Below, piece after piece: positions 7,423-15,870 of a DNA stretch of 54,217 nt. Location: NCBI GenBank assembly GCA_963720375.1, contig CAVRFM010000016.1:1-54217 (forward strand). The letters are read 5' to 3'. This stretch comes from JAPLHP01 sp963720375 (GTDB taxonomy: Bacteria > Chloroflexota > Dehalococcoidia > UBA2247 > RBG-13-53-26). A model generated the notes under the pieces. It made no database searches. It worked only from the letters and a program-made list of their open reading frames with translations, and was not told where the DNA came from. The position numbers were made by a program, and so were the translations under genes. Within the stretch, counting starts at the first letter, position 1; the number at the start of each line of letters is the position of its first letter.

Positions 7423-7986
7423 ATGAAGCTGTTGGAAGACTATAGCGGAGAGTTCAGATCAGACTTGAAGATGGAGCATTTCTCCAGGGGAGCGCTCACG
7501 CGACTCTGGCGCGCAGCAGGCAAACTCTATGTGGGCCTGGATGGCATATGGTATTCCCTGATAAGAGAGAAATTCGGCGAAGACATGGCCCGCGAGTTGG
7601 ATGCGGAGATCTGGAGGAGAGAAACGCCGCTGGAAGTACGCCGGGTCAGAGAGGCCCTGAATATATGGGGTGATGATGTTGCCAGTGTCTTGAAGTTCAT
7701 TCAAACCGACCCGGGAGGCGGCGCGATATTCCCGGAGTTTCAGTGCGAACTGAAAGATGGGAAACACGGCATATTGACAATAAAGCGCTGCCTGGGTCTT
7801 GAATACTATGAAAAACATGGTGAGACTGAATTGCAGAAACACGCTTGCGAAGTATTGGATGCGGTGGGGTTTGCAGAAGCAGCCCATCTTTTTAATCCCA
7901 GGATAAGAGTGGTGCCTTTGAAGCTGCCTCCGCGGAAAAGCCGTGATGAGATTGCGTGTCAGTGGCAGTTCAAGCTGGAGGAATAG
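7423..7986 (+). CDS. DUF6125-like protein, copy 1
   Basis: A 187-residue soluble protein with a paralog directly downstream. The two share the N-terminal DYSG-F-DL-FS pattern, a Trp-rich helix (GIWYSLIREKFGEDMA) and a closing block (NPRIRVVPLKLPPRKS) ending in IACQWQFKLEE. I associate this architecture with DUF6125, found in anaerobic bacteria, but from memory only. No catalytic motif is certain. Conserved Cys (IKRCLGLEYYEK and ACQW) and Trp could shape a ligand pocket like those of V4R or ATC-hydrolase-type domains. A strong AGGAGG precedes the start. It is cotranscribed with copy 2 and the dehydrogenase, between two AOR genes, which suggests a part in the same pathway, perhaps as a substrate- or CoA-ester-binding protein. 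Confidence 0.6.
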   Translation: MKLLEDYSGEFRSDLKMEHFSRGALTRLWRAAGKLYVGLDGIWYSLIREKFGEDMARELDAEIWRRETPLEVRRVREALNIWGDDVASVLKFIQTDPGGGAIFPEFQCELKDGKHGILTIKRCLGLEYYEKHGETELQKHACEVLDAVGFAEAAHLFNPRIRVVPLKLPPRKSRDEIACQWQFKLEE

Positions 7987-8071
7987 GGGAACAATCACGT
8001 GGAACAACACTTGACGGGACAGGCCGATAATGTGACAGGGCAAGGCCCGGGGATAACGTAAGGAGGTTGAC

Positions 8072-8629
8072 ATGCCGGAAATGAACGACTACAGCGGCCC
8101 ATTCAAGCCGGACCTGACATTAAATGACTTCTCCAAGGAATTCTTAATCAAACTCATGACAGTATGGCAATTCGCCTGGCTTCGTATGTCAGAGTCATGG
8201 TATACGGCGGTGGAAAGTAGATTCGGTGACAAAGCAGCTCAGGACTGCAATATGGAAGCGTGGTCAAAGGTAGGGGAAAAGGTAAACCCGAGATATCCTA
8301 AGATAGCTAATATTCAATTGAATACCGTCCTCGATTCCCTGAAGTGCCTCCAGTTGCCTCTGGACAATAACATCGGGCCGCTGTATCCGGTCGAGTATGA
8401 TATCAAGAACCCGAACCATGTCATACTGACCATAGTGCAGTGCCGTTCACTGATAGTGTATGAAAGGGCAGCACCTGAGATGATAGAGCCCATCTGTCAT
8501 GTCCTCGAGGAGGCCATCATGAAGAAGTATCTGATCAATCCCAGGATAAAGGTAACTGCTCTAAAATTACCTCCTCGAAAGAGCCAGGAAGACATCGCCT
8601 GCCAGTGGGAGCTCAAGTTAGAAGAATAG
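8072..8629 (+). CDS. DUF6125-like protein, copy 2
   Basis: A 185-residue paralog of the preceding gene with the same order of blocks: DYSGPFKPDLTLNDFS at the N-terminus, a Trp-containing helix near residue 40, a central VILTIVQCRSL strand, and the C-terminal NPRIKVTALKLPPRKS with CQWELKLEE. Outside these blocks the two copies diverge strongly, so the duplication is old and the proteins may act as a heteromer. AAGGAGG stands six bases before the start, and 85 bases separate it from copy 1. The next gene starts 14 bases after its stop, so the three genes look like one operon. The function is unknown. Confidence 0.6.
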   Translation: MPEMNDYSGPFKPDLTLNDFSKEFLIKLMTVWQFAWLRMSESWYTAVESRFGDKAAQDCNMEAWSKVGEKVNPRYPKIANIQLNTVLDSLKCLQLPLDNNIGPLYPVEYDIKNPNHVILTIVQCRSLIVYERAAPEMIEPICHVLEEAIMKKYLINPRIKVTALKLPPRKSQEDIACQWELKLEE

Positions 8630-8643
8630 AAAGGTGGCACATA

Positions 8644-9444
8644 ATGGACTTAGGTTTGAACGGTAAGACGGTGATTGTTACCGGAGGAGGCTCTAATATC
8701 GGCCGGGGTATCGTCCTGGCTTTCGCCGCAGAAGGTTCAAACGTTGTCATTGCTGAAATAGATGAAGGGCAGGGACAGAAAGTAGCGGATCAGGCCAACA
8801 GCCTGGGTGGCAAGGCCGCATTGATTAGAACAGATGTAACCGAGTGGGATTCGGTCCAGATGATGGTGAAGAAGACCCTGGAGATATTCGGCAAGATAGA
8901 CATCCTGGTCAACAATGCCGGAGGTACTTCTCATAACCGGCCATTTGTGGAGAAGCCCAGGGAGGAATGGGAGAGGGAGGTAAACCTTAATTACTGGAGC
9001 GTCATCAACTGCATCAGAGCGGTGATCGATCACATGATTGAGCGCCGTTGCGGAAAGATTGTGAATATCAGTTCCGCTTCAGGCCAATCAGGGCTGGCAG
9101 CTATTGATCTGGCAGTGTACGGCGGAGCTAAAGGCGGGGTCATTGCGCTTTCCAGGGCTTTGGCCTGGGAATTCGGCCGCTATGGCATAAACGTGAATAA
9201 TGTCTGCCCAGGCTGGATTGTTCCCGCAACGCCTGATGACGTAGGGCAAAATAGTTTTTGGAAACAATGGGGCTATGACACTTATACTCCCGAGGTACTT
9301 CGGAAGGCGATGAAGTACTGGCCTATACGACGCCTGGGGAAACCGGAGGACATCGCTGACACAGTTCTGTTTCTGGCTTCCGACCGGGCTTCTTTTCTAA
9401 CCGGACAGACCATCGGCGTCGGTGGCGGGGTCACCATGTGGTAG
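8644..9444 (+). CDS. Short-chain dehydrogenase/reductase (SDR)
   Basis: A 266-residue classical SDR using NAD(P)H. The Rossmann motif is TGGGSNIGRG near residue 14, NNAG lies near 90, the catalytic Ser near 143 (NISSASG) and the active-site pair YGGAK near 156. The PG motif (CPGWIV) and a C-terminal GQTIGVGGG close the fold. Acidic residues after the second strand (IAEIDEG) suggest NAD rather than NADP. The start at 8644 follows GAAAGGTGG; an earlier in-frame ATG lies inside the upstream gene. Overall style resembles BadH-type 2-hydroxycyclohexanecarboxyl-CoA dehydrogenases and 3-oxoacyl reductases. The stop is two bases from the stop of the convergent AOR2. Confidence 0.85.
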   Translation: MDLGLNGKTVIVTGGGSNIGRGIVLAFAAEGSNVVIAEIDEGQGQKVADQANSLGGKAALIRTDVTEWDSVQMMVKKTLEIFGKIDILVNNAGGTSHNRPFVEKPREEWEREVNLNYWSVINCIRAVIDHMIERRCGKIVNISSASGQSGLAAIDLAVYGGAKGGVIALSRALAWEFGRYGINVNNVCPGWIVPATPDDVGQNSFWKQWGYDTYTPEVLRKAMKYWPIRRLGKPEDIADTVLFLASDRASFLTGQTIGVGGGVTMW

Positions 9445-9446
9445 AG

Positions 9447-11394
9447 TCAGCGGATAAGTCCTCTGTGTTCCAGATCATTCGCAACATCACCCAACTGTAG
9501 CTGTTCCAGTGTGGTTCTGGTTTGCAGGCCCGTGGCTGCATCCCAGCGTCTGAGGGCATAGTATTCATCTTTCATCCTCTCAAATCCGCTCCTGTCAACC
9601 ACAGCTCCCTGCCGAGAGATCACTTCACCATTCCTGCCGGGTACCAGACATCCGGGATTCAGATGGTCGTACTCCAGAGGTTCGTTAAAACAGTAGTCCG
9701 GTAGATCGTCGAACGCTCTTCCGCAGTGGCCCTCCCTGGCAAGTATGGCCCTCTGCAAGTTGAACACTCTTTCACCTATTCTGTAGAGACCCTGTTCATC
9801 AATGTCATCGCCTGTAACGGCAGAGAGGATCTTGCTCTCCAAGGTAGGATCACCCACATGGTCCTCAGATGACTCAAGGTCGGTAATAGGCCAGAGATAG
9901 TCGCAAAGAACCAGGCATTCTTTTGCATACTGCCGGTCCTGTATCATCTTTGCCGCCAGGGCTTTCCCCTCATACGTCGAAAAATCCGCAGCCAGCTCGC
10001 TGCCCCAGAATCTCCTGGCAATGGCCCGGATTACCTCAGAGGAAGCGGCAGCACCTTCAGCTTTCTTGGCCCATAGCACCCATTTGGGCATAAGAGCGCC
10101 TACCTCATGGAGTTGCTGCATAGGCAACCTCGGCTCCATGGCATAGAAAAGGGCGTTGGTAATGTACAGCCGTGGCCCGTATATGTCCCTGTATCGAGGA
10201 TTGGAAAGATAGCCGATTTCCTGGGTCAGGTCCTTCGCTTCTTGCCCAATATAATCCGCAGCCCTGGTCAAGCCCTGAGCCAGAATGTCTCCGAAGCCCT
10301 CACGGAAGGATATCTTCTTCACAAGACTTTCTATGAACTCCAAGCTTCCGGTTTTCGATACAGGGATACCAGTGTTCTCGTCACTCAAGATGCCGGCTTC
10401 ATAGCATTTCCGGAGCCAGCTCGTTATGAGGTCGATAGCCTTGGAATCGAGGCCGTAGGTATCGACAATCTTGGTGGCATAGAAGGGCACATCGTTCCAT
10501 CCTCCGTAGTATGATATAGCCCTGGGTTGATAGAACATGGCGGAATGGCACATGTACTTCCCCTTTTGTCCATTATCCGCCTCATAGAGCCTCCTGAAGC
10601 AGCCCAGGCAACCGTAGCAGGGGTCCGCCCTCTTCATCCGGTGACCAAGGCTGGGCACGGAATCCATCGAGTAACGGTAGGGTGAAGTCCGGAGCGTAAT
10701 CCTCTTCAATCCACGGTAGTAATTGATCAGCTCGCGCAACCTTTCCGGCCGCGAGACTCCGATTCCCCGCCCGGTCCCTTTGACCACAATGGCCTTCAGC
10801 CCTTTGGACCCCATGACCGCTCCCAAACCTCCTGATCCACTGGCATCGTTATCAGCCAGGAGAGTCGCCATGACAGCCATGTTCTCGCCGGCCGGACCGA
10901 TGGCTACGACCTTGGCTGAGCTTCCCAGTTCAGTCTTAAGAATCTCCCGGGTCTGAATAGCACCCTTTCCCCACAACGGCGAGCCATCTCTTAGTTCAAC
11001 CACATCATCATGAATGAAGAGATAGACGGGTTTTGATGATATACCTTGAACTATAATGGCATCATAGCCAGCGAATTTCAGTTCGGCACCCCACCTGCCG
11101 CCAAGATTGCAGTAACAGAAATGCTGTGGGGTTCCGGCCGGTGATTTCCCACAAACCTGCCATCTTGAGCTTCCCAGGACAGGCAGCCCGGCCAGGGGGC
11201 CGGTGACAAATATGAGCCTGTTTTCTGCGTCGAAGGCCTCAACTTGAGGTGGAACCTCATCCCAGTAAATCTTCGCAGCAATGCCTCTTCCCCCCAGAAA
11301 CCTGCCAGCATAGTCCATCGTGGAGACCTCACTGGTATTCCCCCGAGGACAAATCCACCCTCAATATCTTCCCGGCATATCCGAATATTGCCAT
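9447..11394 (-). CDS. AOR-family oxidoreductase AOR2, one frameshift near the N-terminus
   Basis: Paralog of AOR1, 648 residues when repaired. The uninterrupted frame begins at 11318, but the DNA upstream encodes the missing 25 residues (MAIFGYAGKILRVDLSSG) from an ATG at 11394. Five C at 11340-11344, where AOR1 has four, cause a one-base shift. The cofactor-binding signatures of the N-terminal domain are intact. The Fe-S motif is C259-x2-C262-x2-C265 (DPCYGCLGCF), one residue shorter than the family's C-x2-C-x3-C. The late Cys is kept (CLVLCDYLWP). The gene is convergent with the SDR and divergent from the second hydrolase. Either a sequencing indel or early pseudogenisation would explain the break; the well-kept remainder favours the first. 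Confidence 0.85.
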
Positions 11395-11485
11395 TTCCCG
11401 CGTAACCCTTCAGGTATCATGTTACCATGCACAAAAGCGCCTTGCATCAGAGCCGCATGTTGCCTATCATTATTTAATAAGCCGC

Positions 11486-12235
11486 ATGACAACTTACCCT
11501 CAGAACTCGATTGACCCTCAGAATGAAGGGCCTGCGAACGGCCACAGACTGAAGGTCGGGGATTCGCATATTTACTTCCGTAAGGCAGGCAGTGGCCCAC
11601 CCGTGGTCCTGTTGCATGGCGGCGCCGGTGACTCAAGCGAGTGGGTAGAAACCATGGCTGCCCTCTCAACCACTCATACTTTGTACGCTCCCGACCTTGC
11701 GGGCTTTGGTTCGAGCGATAGAAATAAGGATGGCTACCGTCTGTCTGACTTCGTGGAATCCACTGTAGAGTTCCTTCGGACTCTGGGCGTAGATTCCGCC
11801 GTTATGGTAGGCCACTCCCTGGGCGGGAGGATAGGTCTGGAAATTGCTTTCCTTCACCCCCGGATGGTGAGCAGACTTGTGCTCATTGATACAGCAGGAT
11901 TCAGCAAGCTGGGTCGCCTGGGAAGCTTCCTGGGCAGTACTGCCTGGAGGGTGCGCAAGTTAATGCGCCACCCGCAACCCCACCCCAGATTCATCAAGGA
12001 GAATGGGGCGTATGCAGACTGGCTGTGCCTGGATAAGCTGTCCGAGCTCAAAGTGCCGACCCTCATGGTATGGAGCCGTTATGATCCCTACTATCCCCTG
12101 GCTGGGGCCATCAAGGCCAAGCAGTTGATACCACAGGCACGCCTGGAGGTCTTCCCCGGGTATGGCCATGCCCCTCACCGAAAGGAACGGGATTCCTTCA
12201 ACAGGCTATTGCTGGCCTTCCTTGCTCAGAGTTAG
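11486..12235 (+). CDS. Alpha/beta hydrolase
   Basis: A 249-residue alpha/beta-fold hydrolase with a full catalytic triad: nucleophile Ser in GHSLGGR near residue 113, Asp in WSRYDPYYP near 202 and His in GYGHAPH near 229. The HGGAGDSSEW loop near residue 44 forms the oxyanion hole. The lid between strand 6 and the Asp is short (about 45 residues), smaller than in typical meta-cleavage hydrolases. The start at 11486 is chosen because homology begins just after it; the open frame upstream overlaps AOR2. There is no clear ribosome-binding site. It diverges from AOR2 with a 91-base spacer and may belong to the same pathway; the substrate is unknown. Confidence 0.8.
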   Translation: MTTYPQNSIDPQNEGPANGHRLKVGDSHIYFRKAGSGPPVVLLHGGAGDSSEWVETMAALSTTHTLYAPDLAGFGSSDRNKDGYRLSDFVESTVEFLRTLGVDSAVMVGHSLGGRIGLEIAFLHPRMVSRLVLIDTAGFSKLGRLGSFLGSTAWRVRKLMRHPQPHPRFIKENGAYADWLCLDKLSELKVPTLMVWSRYDPYYPLAGAIKAKQLIPQARLEVFPGYGHAPHRKERDSFNRLLLAFLAQS

Positions 12236-12355
12236 AGGCAGCATCCTTGCTCATCTCCCGTACATTGATGTATCATTAGCAAGAAGCAAAAGAGATGCCT
12301 ATTTTTCACTCTGGCCTGGCAGCAGTCTGGAGTTGGTAGATAAAAGGAGAGATGG

Positions 12356-13060
12356 ATGGAGCAAATAGAGTTGCGGGCCACTGGCCGCAAACTTCTGGGC
12401 AAAAAGGTTAGATTTCTACGCCGCCAGGGTATAACCCCGGTGCATCTGTTTGGTCACGACACTGAGCCACTGGCTCTACAGTGCGACAGGACACAGCTTG
12501 AGCATGTATTGACTCACTCCGGTAAGACAAGGCTCATTGGTCTCAAACTGGACAGAGCCAAGAAGTTGCGAAGCGTTGTTGTCCGCGAGGTCCAGAAGCA
12601 TCCGCTGTCCGGTGAGATAATACACGTGGACTTCTACCAGGTCAGCATGACAGAGAAGATAAAGGTTGACATTCCCATCACTCTCATTGGAGAGGCGCCA
12701 GCTTTAAAATCGAAGGGGAACGTGCTGGTACACGAACTGAACAGACTTAATGTTGAATGCCTCCCTGACAGAATTCCGGACAATGTCCAGGTAGACATAA
12801 GCTCTCTTGCAGAAGCAGACCAATCCATTCATGTGAAAGACATCTTGCTCGGTGAAGGTATTACCGTTCTGGACGACCCTGAGCACGTTATAGTGCGAGT
12901 TGCGCTGCTGACCATCGAGAAGGTGGAAAAGGTGGAGAAGGTGGCAGAGGCAGAGGCTGGGGCAGAGGCTGGGGCAGAGGCAGTGACTGAAGCTGGTGCT
13001 GAAGGAGCCCCAACGCCTGGAGAGGAAGCCAAAGAGGGGAAAGAGAAGAAAGAAAAGTAG
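12356..13060 (+). CDS. rplY: Ribosomal protein bL25, CTC form
   Basis: A 234-residue long-form bL25, which binds 5S rRNA in the large subunit. Residues 1-93 form the 5S-binding domain (ELRATGRKLLGKKVRFLRRQ, VQKHPLSGEIIHVDFYQV). Residues 95-185 form the TL5/CTC beta domain (VDIPITLIGEAP, VECLPDRIPDNVQVDISSL). The last 45 residues are a low-complexity tail of Val-Glu-Lys and Ala-Glu-Ala-Gly repeats, encoded by tandem DNA repeats at about 12917-12985. The start follows AAAAGGAGAG. No pth gene follows, although that is a frequent neighbour. Confidence 0.95.
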   Translation: MEQIELRATGRKLLGKKVRFLRRQGITPVHLFGHDTEPLALQCDRTQLEHVLTHSGKTRLIGLKLDRAKKLRSVVVREVQKHPLSGEIIHVDFYQVSMTEKIKVDIPITLIGEAPALKSKGNVLVHELNRLNVECLPDRIPDNVQVDISSLAEADQSIHVKDILLGEGITVLDDPEHVIVRVALLTIEKVEKVEKVAEAEAGAEAGAEAVTEAGAEGAPTPGEEAKEGKEKKEK

Positions 13061-13084
13061 AGAAACTCTCTGCAGTTTCCAGAT

Positions 13085-13273
13085 CTACCTGGTATCAGAG
13101 GCAAGTACTCCGCCTATGGCCCAGTTCTCTTTGGCCACATCCTCAAAAATGACTATAGTAGCATCAGGTGTGGTGTGAGCCACGCCTACTACAGCCTCGG
13201 TGATACGCTTGGCAAGCTCCGCCTTCTGAGCATGGGTTCTCCCCGGCCACATTTCTACTCTTACTATTGGCAT
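13085..13273 (-). CDS. 4-oxalocrotonate tautomerase family protein
   Basis: A 62-residue tautomerase. After Met removal Pro1 (PIVRVEMWPGR) is the catalytic base and Arg11 is conserved. The position of 4-OT Arg39 is Ile, and Phe50 is Trp (KENWAIGG). The C-terminal hairpin signature AIGGVLAS is typical of the family. Enzymes of this group act as small hexamers on enol/keto substrates, classically 2-hydroxymuconate in aromatic meta-cleavage. Loss of Arg39 argues for a different substrate. GGAGGTG precedes the start. The gene lies alone between rplY and rpsP, convergent with rplY. Confidence 0.85.
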   Translation of the reverse strand: MPIVRVEMWPGRTHAQKAELAKRITEAVVGVAHTTPDATIVIFEDVAKENWAIGGVLASDTR

Positions 13274-13463
13274 GACAACACCTCCGTATTCCTCAAGTTC
13301 ACTTGACCCCGATTATCTAAACGTTATTTTATCATAGAGCTGCTAACTCAGATGCTGTCTCGTGCCAGGACATAGTATCCATTCCAAAAGTCTGGTTGAA
13401 CAGAAACTCTTTAGAATATTCCCCAAAACGTACAGTATCTCTTGAACGCCGTACACATCGATG

Positions 13464-13492
13464 TTGACAATTTGTGAATAACGCCTGATAAT
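13464..13492 (+). promoter_or_regulatory. rpsP promoter giving a near-leaderless mRNA
   Basis: TTGACA (13464-13469) and GATAAT (13487-13492) are 17 bases apart, close to the sigma70 consensus. The rpsP ATG is at 13502, so transcription should begin within about 4 nt of the start codon, with no ribosome-binding site. Confidence 0.6.
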
Positions 13493-13501
13493 ACAAGCAC
13501 T

Positions 13502-13786
13502 ATGGTAAGAATCAGACTTCAAAGAGTGGGAGCCAAGAACCAACCTAGTTATCGCGTGGTGGTAATAGATTCTCGATCACCTAGAGACGGTGCCTATCTT
13601 GAGAGAATCGGACACTATAATCCTCTGACCGATCCGGAGACGGTGGTCATCGACCAAGCAGAGGCACTCAAGTGGCTGCAGCGTGGCGCCCAGCCGAGCG
13701 AGGCAGTGGCCAGATTGCTCTCAAAGGTGGGGGTCGTCAATGTCGTCGATAAGCCCCAGGCCGTTAAAGCCAGCCAAGCCAACTAA
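13502..13786 (+). CDS. rpsP: Ribosomal protein bS16
   Basis: A 94-residue bS16, a 30S assembly protein. The family's N-terminal signature is clear (MVRIRLQRVGAKNQPSYRVV), followed by DSRSPRDGAYLERIGHYNP and the C-terminal ALKWLQRGAQPSEAV. It has normal length plus a short basic tail. The start is unambiguous although no Shine-Dalgarno sequence precedes it. It is followed nine bases later by khpA, the usual rpsP neighbour in many bacteria, so the two are cotranscribed. Confidence 0.96.
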   Translation: MVRIRLQRVGAKNQPSYRVVVIDSRSPRDGAYLERIGHYNPLTDPETVVIDQAEALKWLQRGAQPSEAVARLLSKVGVVNVVDKPQAVKASQAN

Positions 13787-13795
13787 AGGGGTAGG

Positions 13796-14023
13796 ATGAA
13801 GGACCTGGTAGAATACATTGCCAAGTCTATTGTGACGTTGCCCGAGGCTGTGGTCGTAAACGAAGAGAACAGCGCTGGCAACATCATCCTCAAGCTTCAG
13901 GTGGCCCCAGAGGACAGAGGTAGAGTCATCGGGAAGCAGGGAAGAGTGGCCCAGGCAATGCGAACTTTACTCAGGGTGGCGGCAGTACGGGAAGGGGTTC
14001 GAGTCCAACTCGAAATCATCTAG
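13796..14023 (+). CDS. khpA: KH-domain RNA-binding protein KhpA
   Basis: A 75-residue single KH-domain protein. The GxxG loop is GKQGR near residue 45 (RGRVIGKQGRVAQAMRTLL), between the two helices of a type II KH fold. KhpA proteins bind RNA, usually with KhpB/Jag, and affect ribosome-linked processes and cell division. Its position after rpsP is a widely conserved arrangement, though rimM and trmD do not follow here. The stop codon lies inside a hairpin shared with the end of atpC. Confidence 0.92.
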   Translation: MKDLVEYIAKSIVTLPEAVVVNEENSAGNIILKLQVAPEDRGRVIGKQGRVAQAMRTLLRVAAVREGVRVQLEII

Positions 14024-14041
14024 GTTTGAAAGCCCCTAGAT
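14018..14041. terminator. Shared hairpin over the stop codons of khpA and atpC
   Basis: ATCTAGG (14018-14024) pairs perfectly with CCTAGAT (14035-14041). The stem contains the TAG of khpA and, on the other strand, the TAG of atpC. A T-rich run (CTCTTTTCCTTCCTTCTTCT) follows on the plus strand, consistent with a terminator for khpA and perhaps for both genes. Confidence 0.5.
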
Positions 14042-14461
14042 AGGCCTCTTTTCCTTCCTTCTTCTTCGCTCAGCAACTTTGAGACGAGCCAGAGATCTCC
14101 GCAGTGCAGCCTCTGCATTCGCAAGATCTACTCCCGCTCCGGGGTGTTTGAGTTGTTCTTCAGCCCGTTGCTTGGCAGCCTCAGCACGAGCCGCATCAAT
14201 ATCATCAGCACGCTCAGCGGTATCAGCCAGAACCACCACTTTATTGTCCAGCACCTCAAGAAAGCCGCCGCTGACAGCTATAAAGAGCTCTTCACCAGAT
14301 TGTCTAATGCAGAGTTCCCCAGGCTCAAGCATGGTCATGAAAGCAGCATGATGAGGCAAGATAGTAAACTGTCCCATCACCCCTGGAGCGATCACAGCAT
14401 CCGCCTCGCCAGAGTACACCGGGCTTTCTGCAGTAACGATCTCTAGTTTCAGTATGGCCAT
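14036..14461 (-). CDS. atpC: ATP synthase epsilon subunit
   Basis: A 141-residue epsilon subunit of the F1 stalk, which links gamma to the c-ring and can inhibit ATP hydrolysis. Residues 1-85 form the beta-sandwich (LEIVTAESPVYSGEADAVIA, GQFTILPHHAAFMTMLEPGE). Residues 90-141 form the two C-terminal helices (DDIDAARAEAAKQRAEEQLK), which end in a very basic tail (RRRRKEKRPI). It is the last gene of the operon and starts two bases after the atpD stop. Confidence 0.95.
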   Translation of the reverse strand: MAILKLEIVTAESPVYSGEADAVIAPGVMGQFTILPHHAAFMTMLEPGELCIRQSGEELFIAVSGGFLEVLDNKVVVLADTAERADDIDAARAEAAKQRAEEQLKHPGAGVDLANAEAALRRSLARLKVAERRRRKEKRPI

Positions 14462-14463
14462 GA

Positions 14464-15855
14464 CTACATTCCTAGACGCTTTGCTTTCTCAACCGCCTCA
14501 TCTATCGTCCCTACCAGCAGGAATGCCTGCTCAGGCAGAGCATCATGCTTCCCTTCCAGAATCTCCTTGAAACCGCGCACGGTCTCCTTGATAGGCACAT
14601 ATTTCCCTGCTGTGCCGGTAAAAGCTTCCGCAACAAACATGGGCTGAGAGAGGAACCTCTGAATGCGCCGAGCACGGGCTACAGTGAGCTTGTCTTCTTC
14701 AGACAACTCCTCAATGCCCAGGATAGCGATGATATCCTGAAGCTCCTTGTATCTCTGCAACACCTTCTGTATACCTCTGGCCACACCATAATGCTCTTCG
14801 CCCACTATCTTCGGGTCAAGAATACGGGAAGTGGAAGACAGAGGATCCACAGCCGGATAGATTCCCATCTCTGCGATGGAACGTTCCAGGGCAATCACCG
14901 CATCAAGGTGGCCCATGGTAGTGACTATACCGGGGTCAGTATAGTCGTCAGCAGGAACATAGATAGCCTGGAAGGAGGTGATGGACCCCTTCTTGGTCGA
15001 AGTAATCCTTTCCTCCAACTCGCCTACCTCTGTAGCCAGCGTCGGCTGGTAGCCTACGGCTGACGGCATACGTCCCAGCAATGCCGATACCTCCATGCCC
15101 GCCAAGACATAGCGGTAGATGTTGTCAATAAACAGCAATACGTCCTGCCCTTCCATATCCCGGAAGTACTCCGCCATAGTCAGACCGGTCAGCGCAATGC
15201 GGGCTCTGACTCCAGGCGGCTCATTCATCTGTCCGAAAACAAGCGCCGTTTTGTTGATAACACCGGACGCCTTCATCTCCAGCCAGAGGTCATTTCCTTC
15301 ACGGGAGCGCTCGCCAACTCCAGCAAAAACGGAGAAACCACCGTGAACGGTGGCGATACTATGGATAAGCTCCTGAATGATGACTGTCTTCCCTACGCCG
15401 GCGCCGCCATAGGCACCTATCTTCCCGCCCTTGGTGAAGGGAGTGATCAGATCAATCACCTTGAGTCCGGTCTCCAGCATCTGGGTGCTGGTTTCCTGAT
15501 CCTCGTAAGCGGGCGGCATACGGTGAATCGGCCAACGTTGCTCAGCTTTGACCTCACCGAGGTTATCCAGGGGTTCACCCATGACATTGAACAATCGGCC
15601 GAGGGTGGCCTTGCCCACAGGAACAGCTATAGGAGCACCAGTATCAATAGCCTCAATTCCCCGCTCCAGGCCTTCAGTCGGACTCATAGACAAGCACCTT
15701 ACCCAGTTATTACCAATATGGGCCTGAACCTCGAGCACCATCTTTTCTCCATTAGTAGTGATTTCGATGGCATTGTACTGCGGCGGTAACTCCTCAGGAG
15801 GGAATTCGATATCAACTACCGTGCTAATTACTTGAGCGACTCTACCCTTGGCCAT
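14464..15855 (-). CDS. atpD: ATP synthase beta subunit
   Basis: The 463-residue catalytic subunit of F1. The P-loop is GGAGVGKTV near residue 150, with the GERSREGNDL motif near 182 (catalytic Glu-Arg) and the Walker B DVLLFIDNIYRY near 238. The C-terminal DELSEED-like region reads GIEELSEEDKLTVARARR. Standard length and motifs throughout. It starts 15 bases after the atpG stop and is translated in the atp operon. Nothing unusual is visible apart from the family-typical spacing. Confidence 0.97.
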   Translation of the reverse strand: MAKGRVAQVISTVVDIEFPPEELPPQYNAIEITTNGEKMVLEVQAHIGNNWVRCLSMSPTEGLERGIEAIDTGAPIAVPVGKATLGRLFNVMGEPLDNLGEVKAEQRWPIHRMPPAYEDQETSTQMLETGLKVIDLITPFTKGGKIGAYGGAGVGKTVIIQELIHSIATVHGGFSVFAGVGERSREGNDLWLEMKASGVINKTALVFGQMNEPPGVRARIALTGLTMAEYFRDMEGQDVLLFIDNIYRYVLAGMEVSALLGRMPSAVGYQPTLATEVGELEERITSTKKGSITSFQAIYVPADDYTDPGIVTTMGHLDAVIALERSIAEMGIYPAVDPLSSTSRILDPKIVGEEHYGVARGIQKVLQRYKELQDIIAILGIEELSEEDKLTVARARRIQRFLSQPMFVAEAFTGTAGKYVPIKETVRGFKEILEGKHDALPEQAFLLVGTIDEAVEKAKRLGM

Positions 15856-15870
15856 AATGATTACTACCTC

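Noticed and set aside
13985..14015. A tRNA T-arm-like GGGGTTCGAGTCC stretch
   Set aside because: It lies inside khpA in the normal frame (EGVRVQL) and no acceptor, D or anticodon arms surround it.
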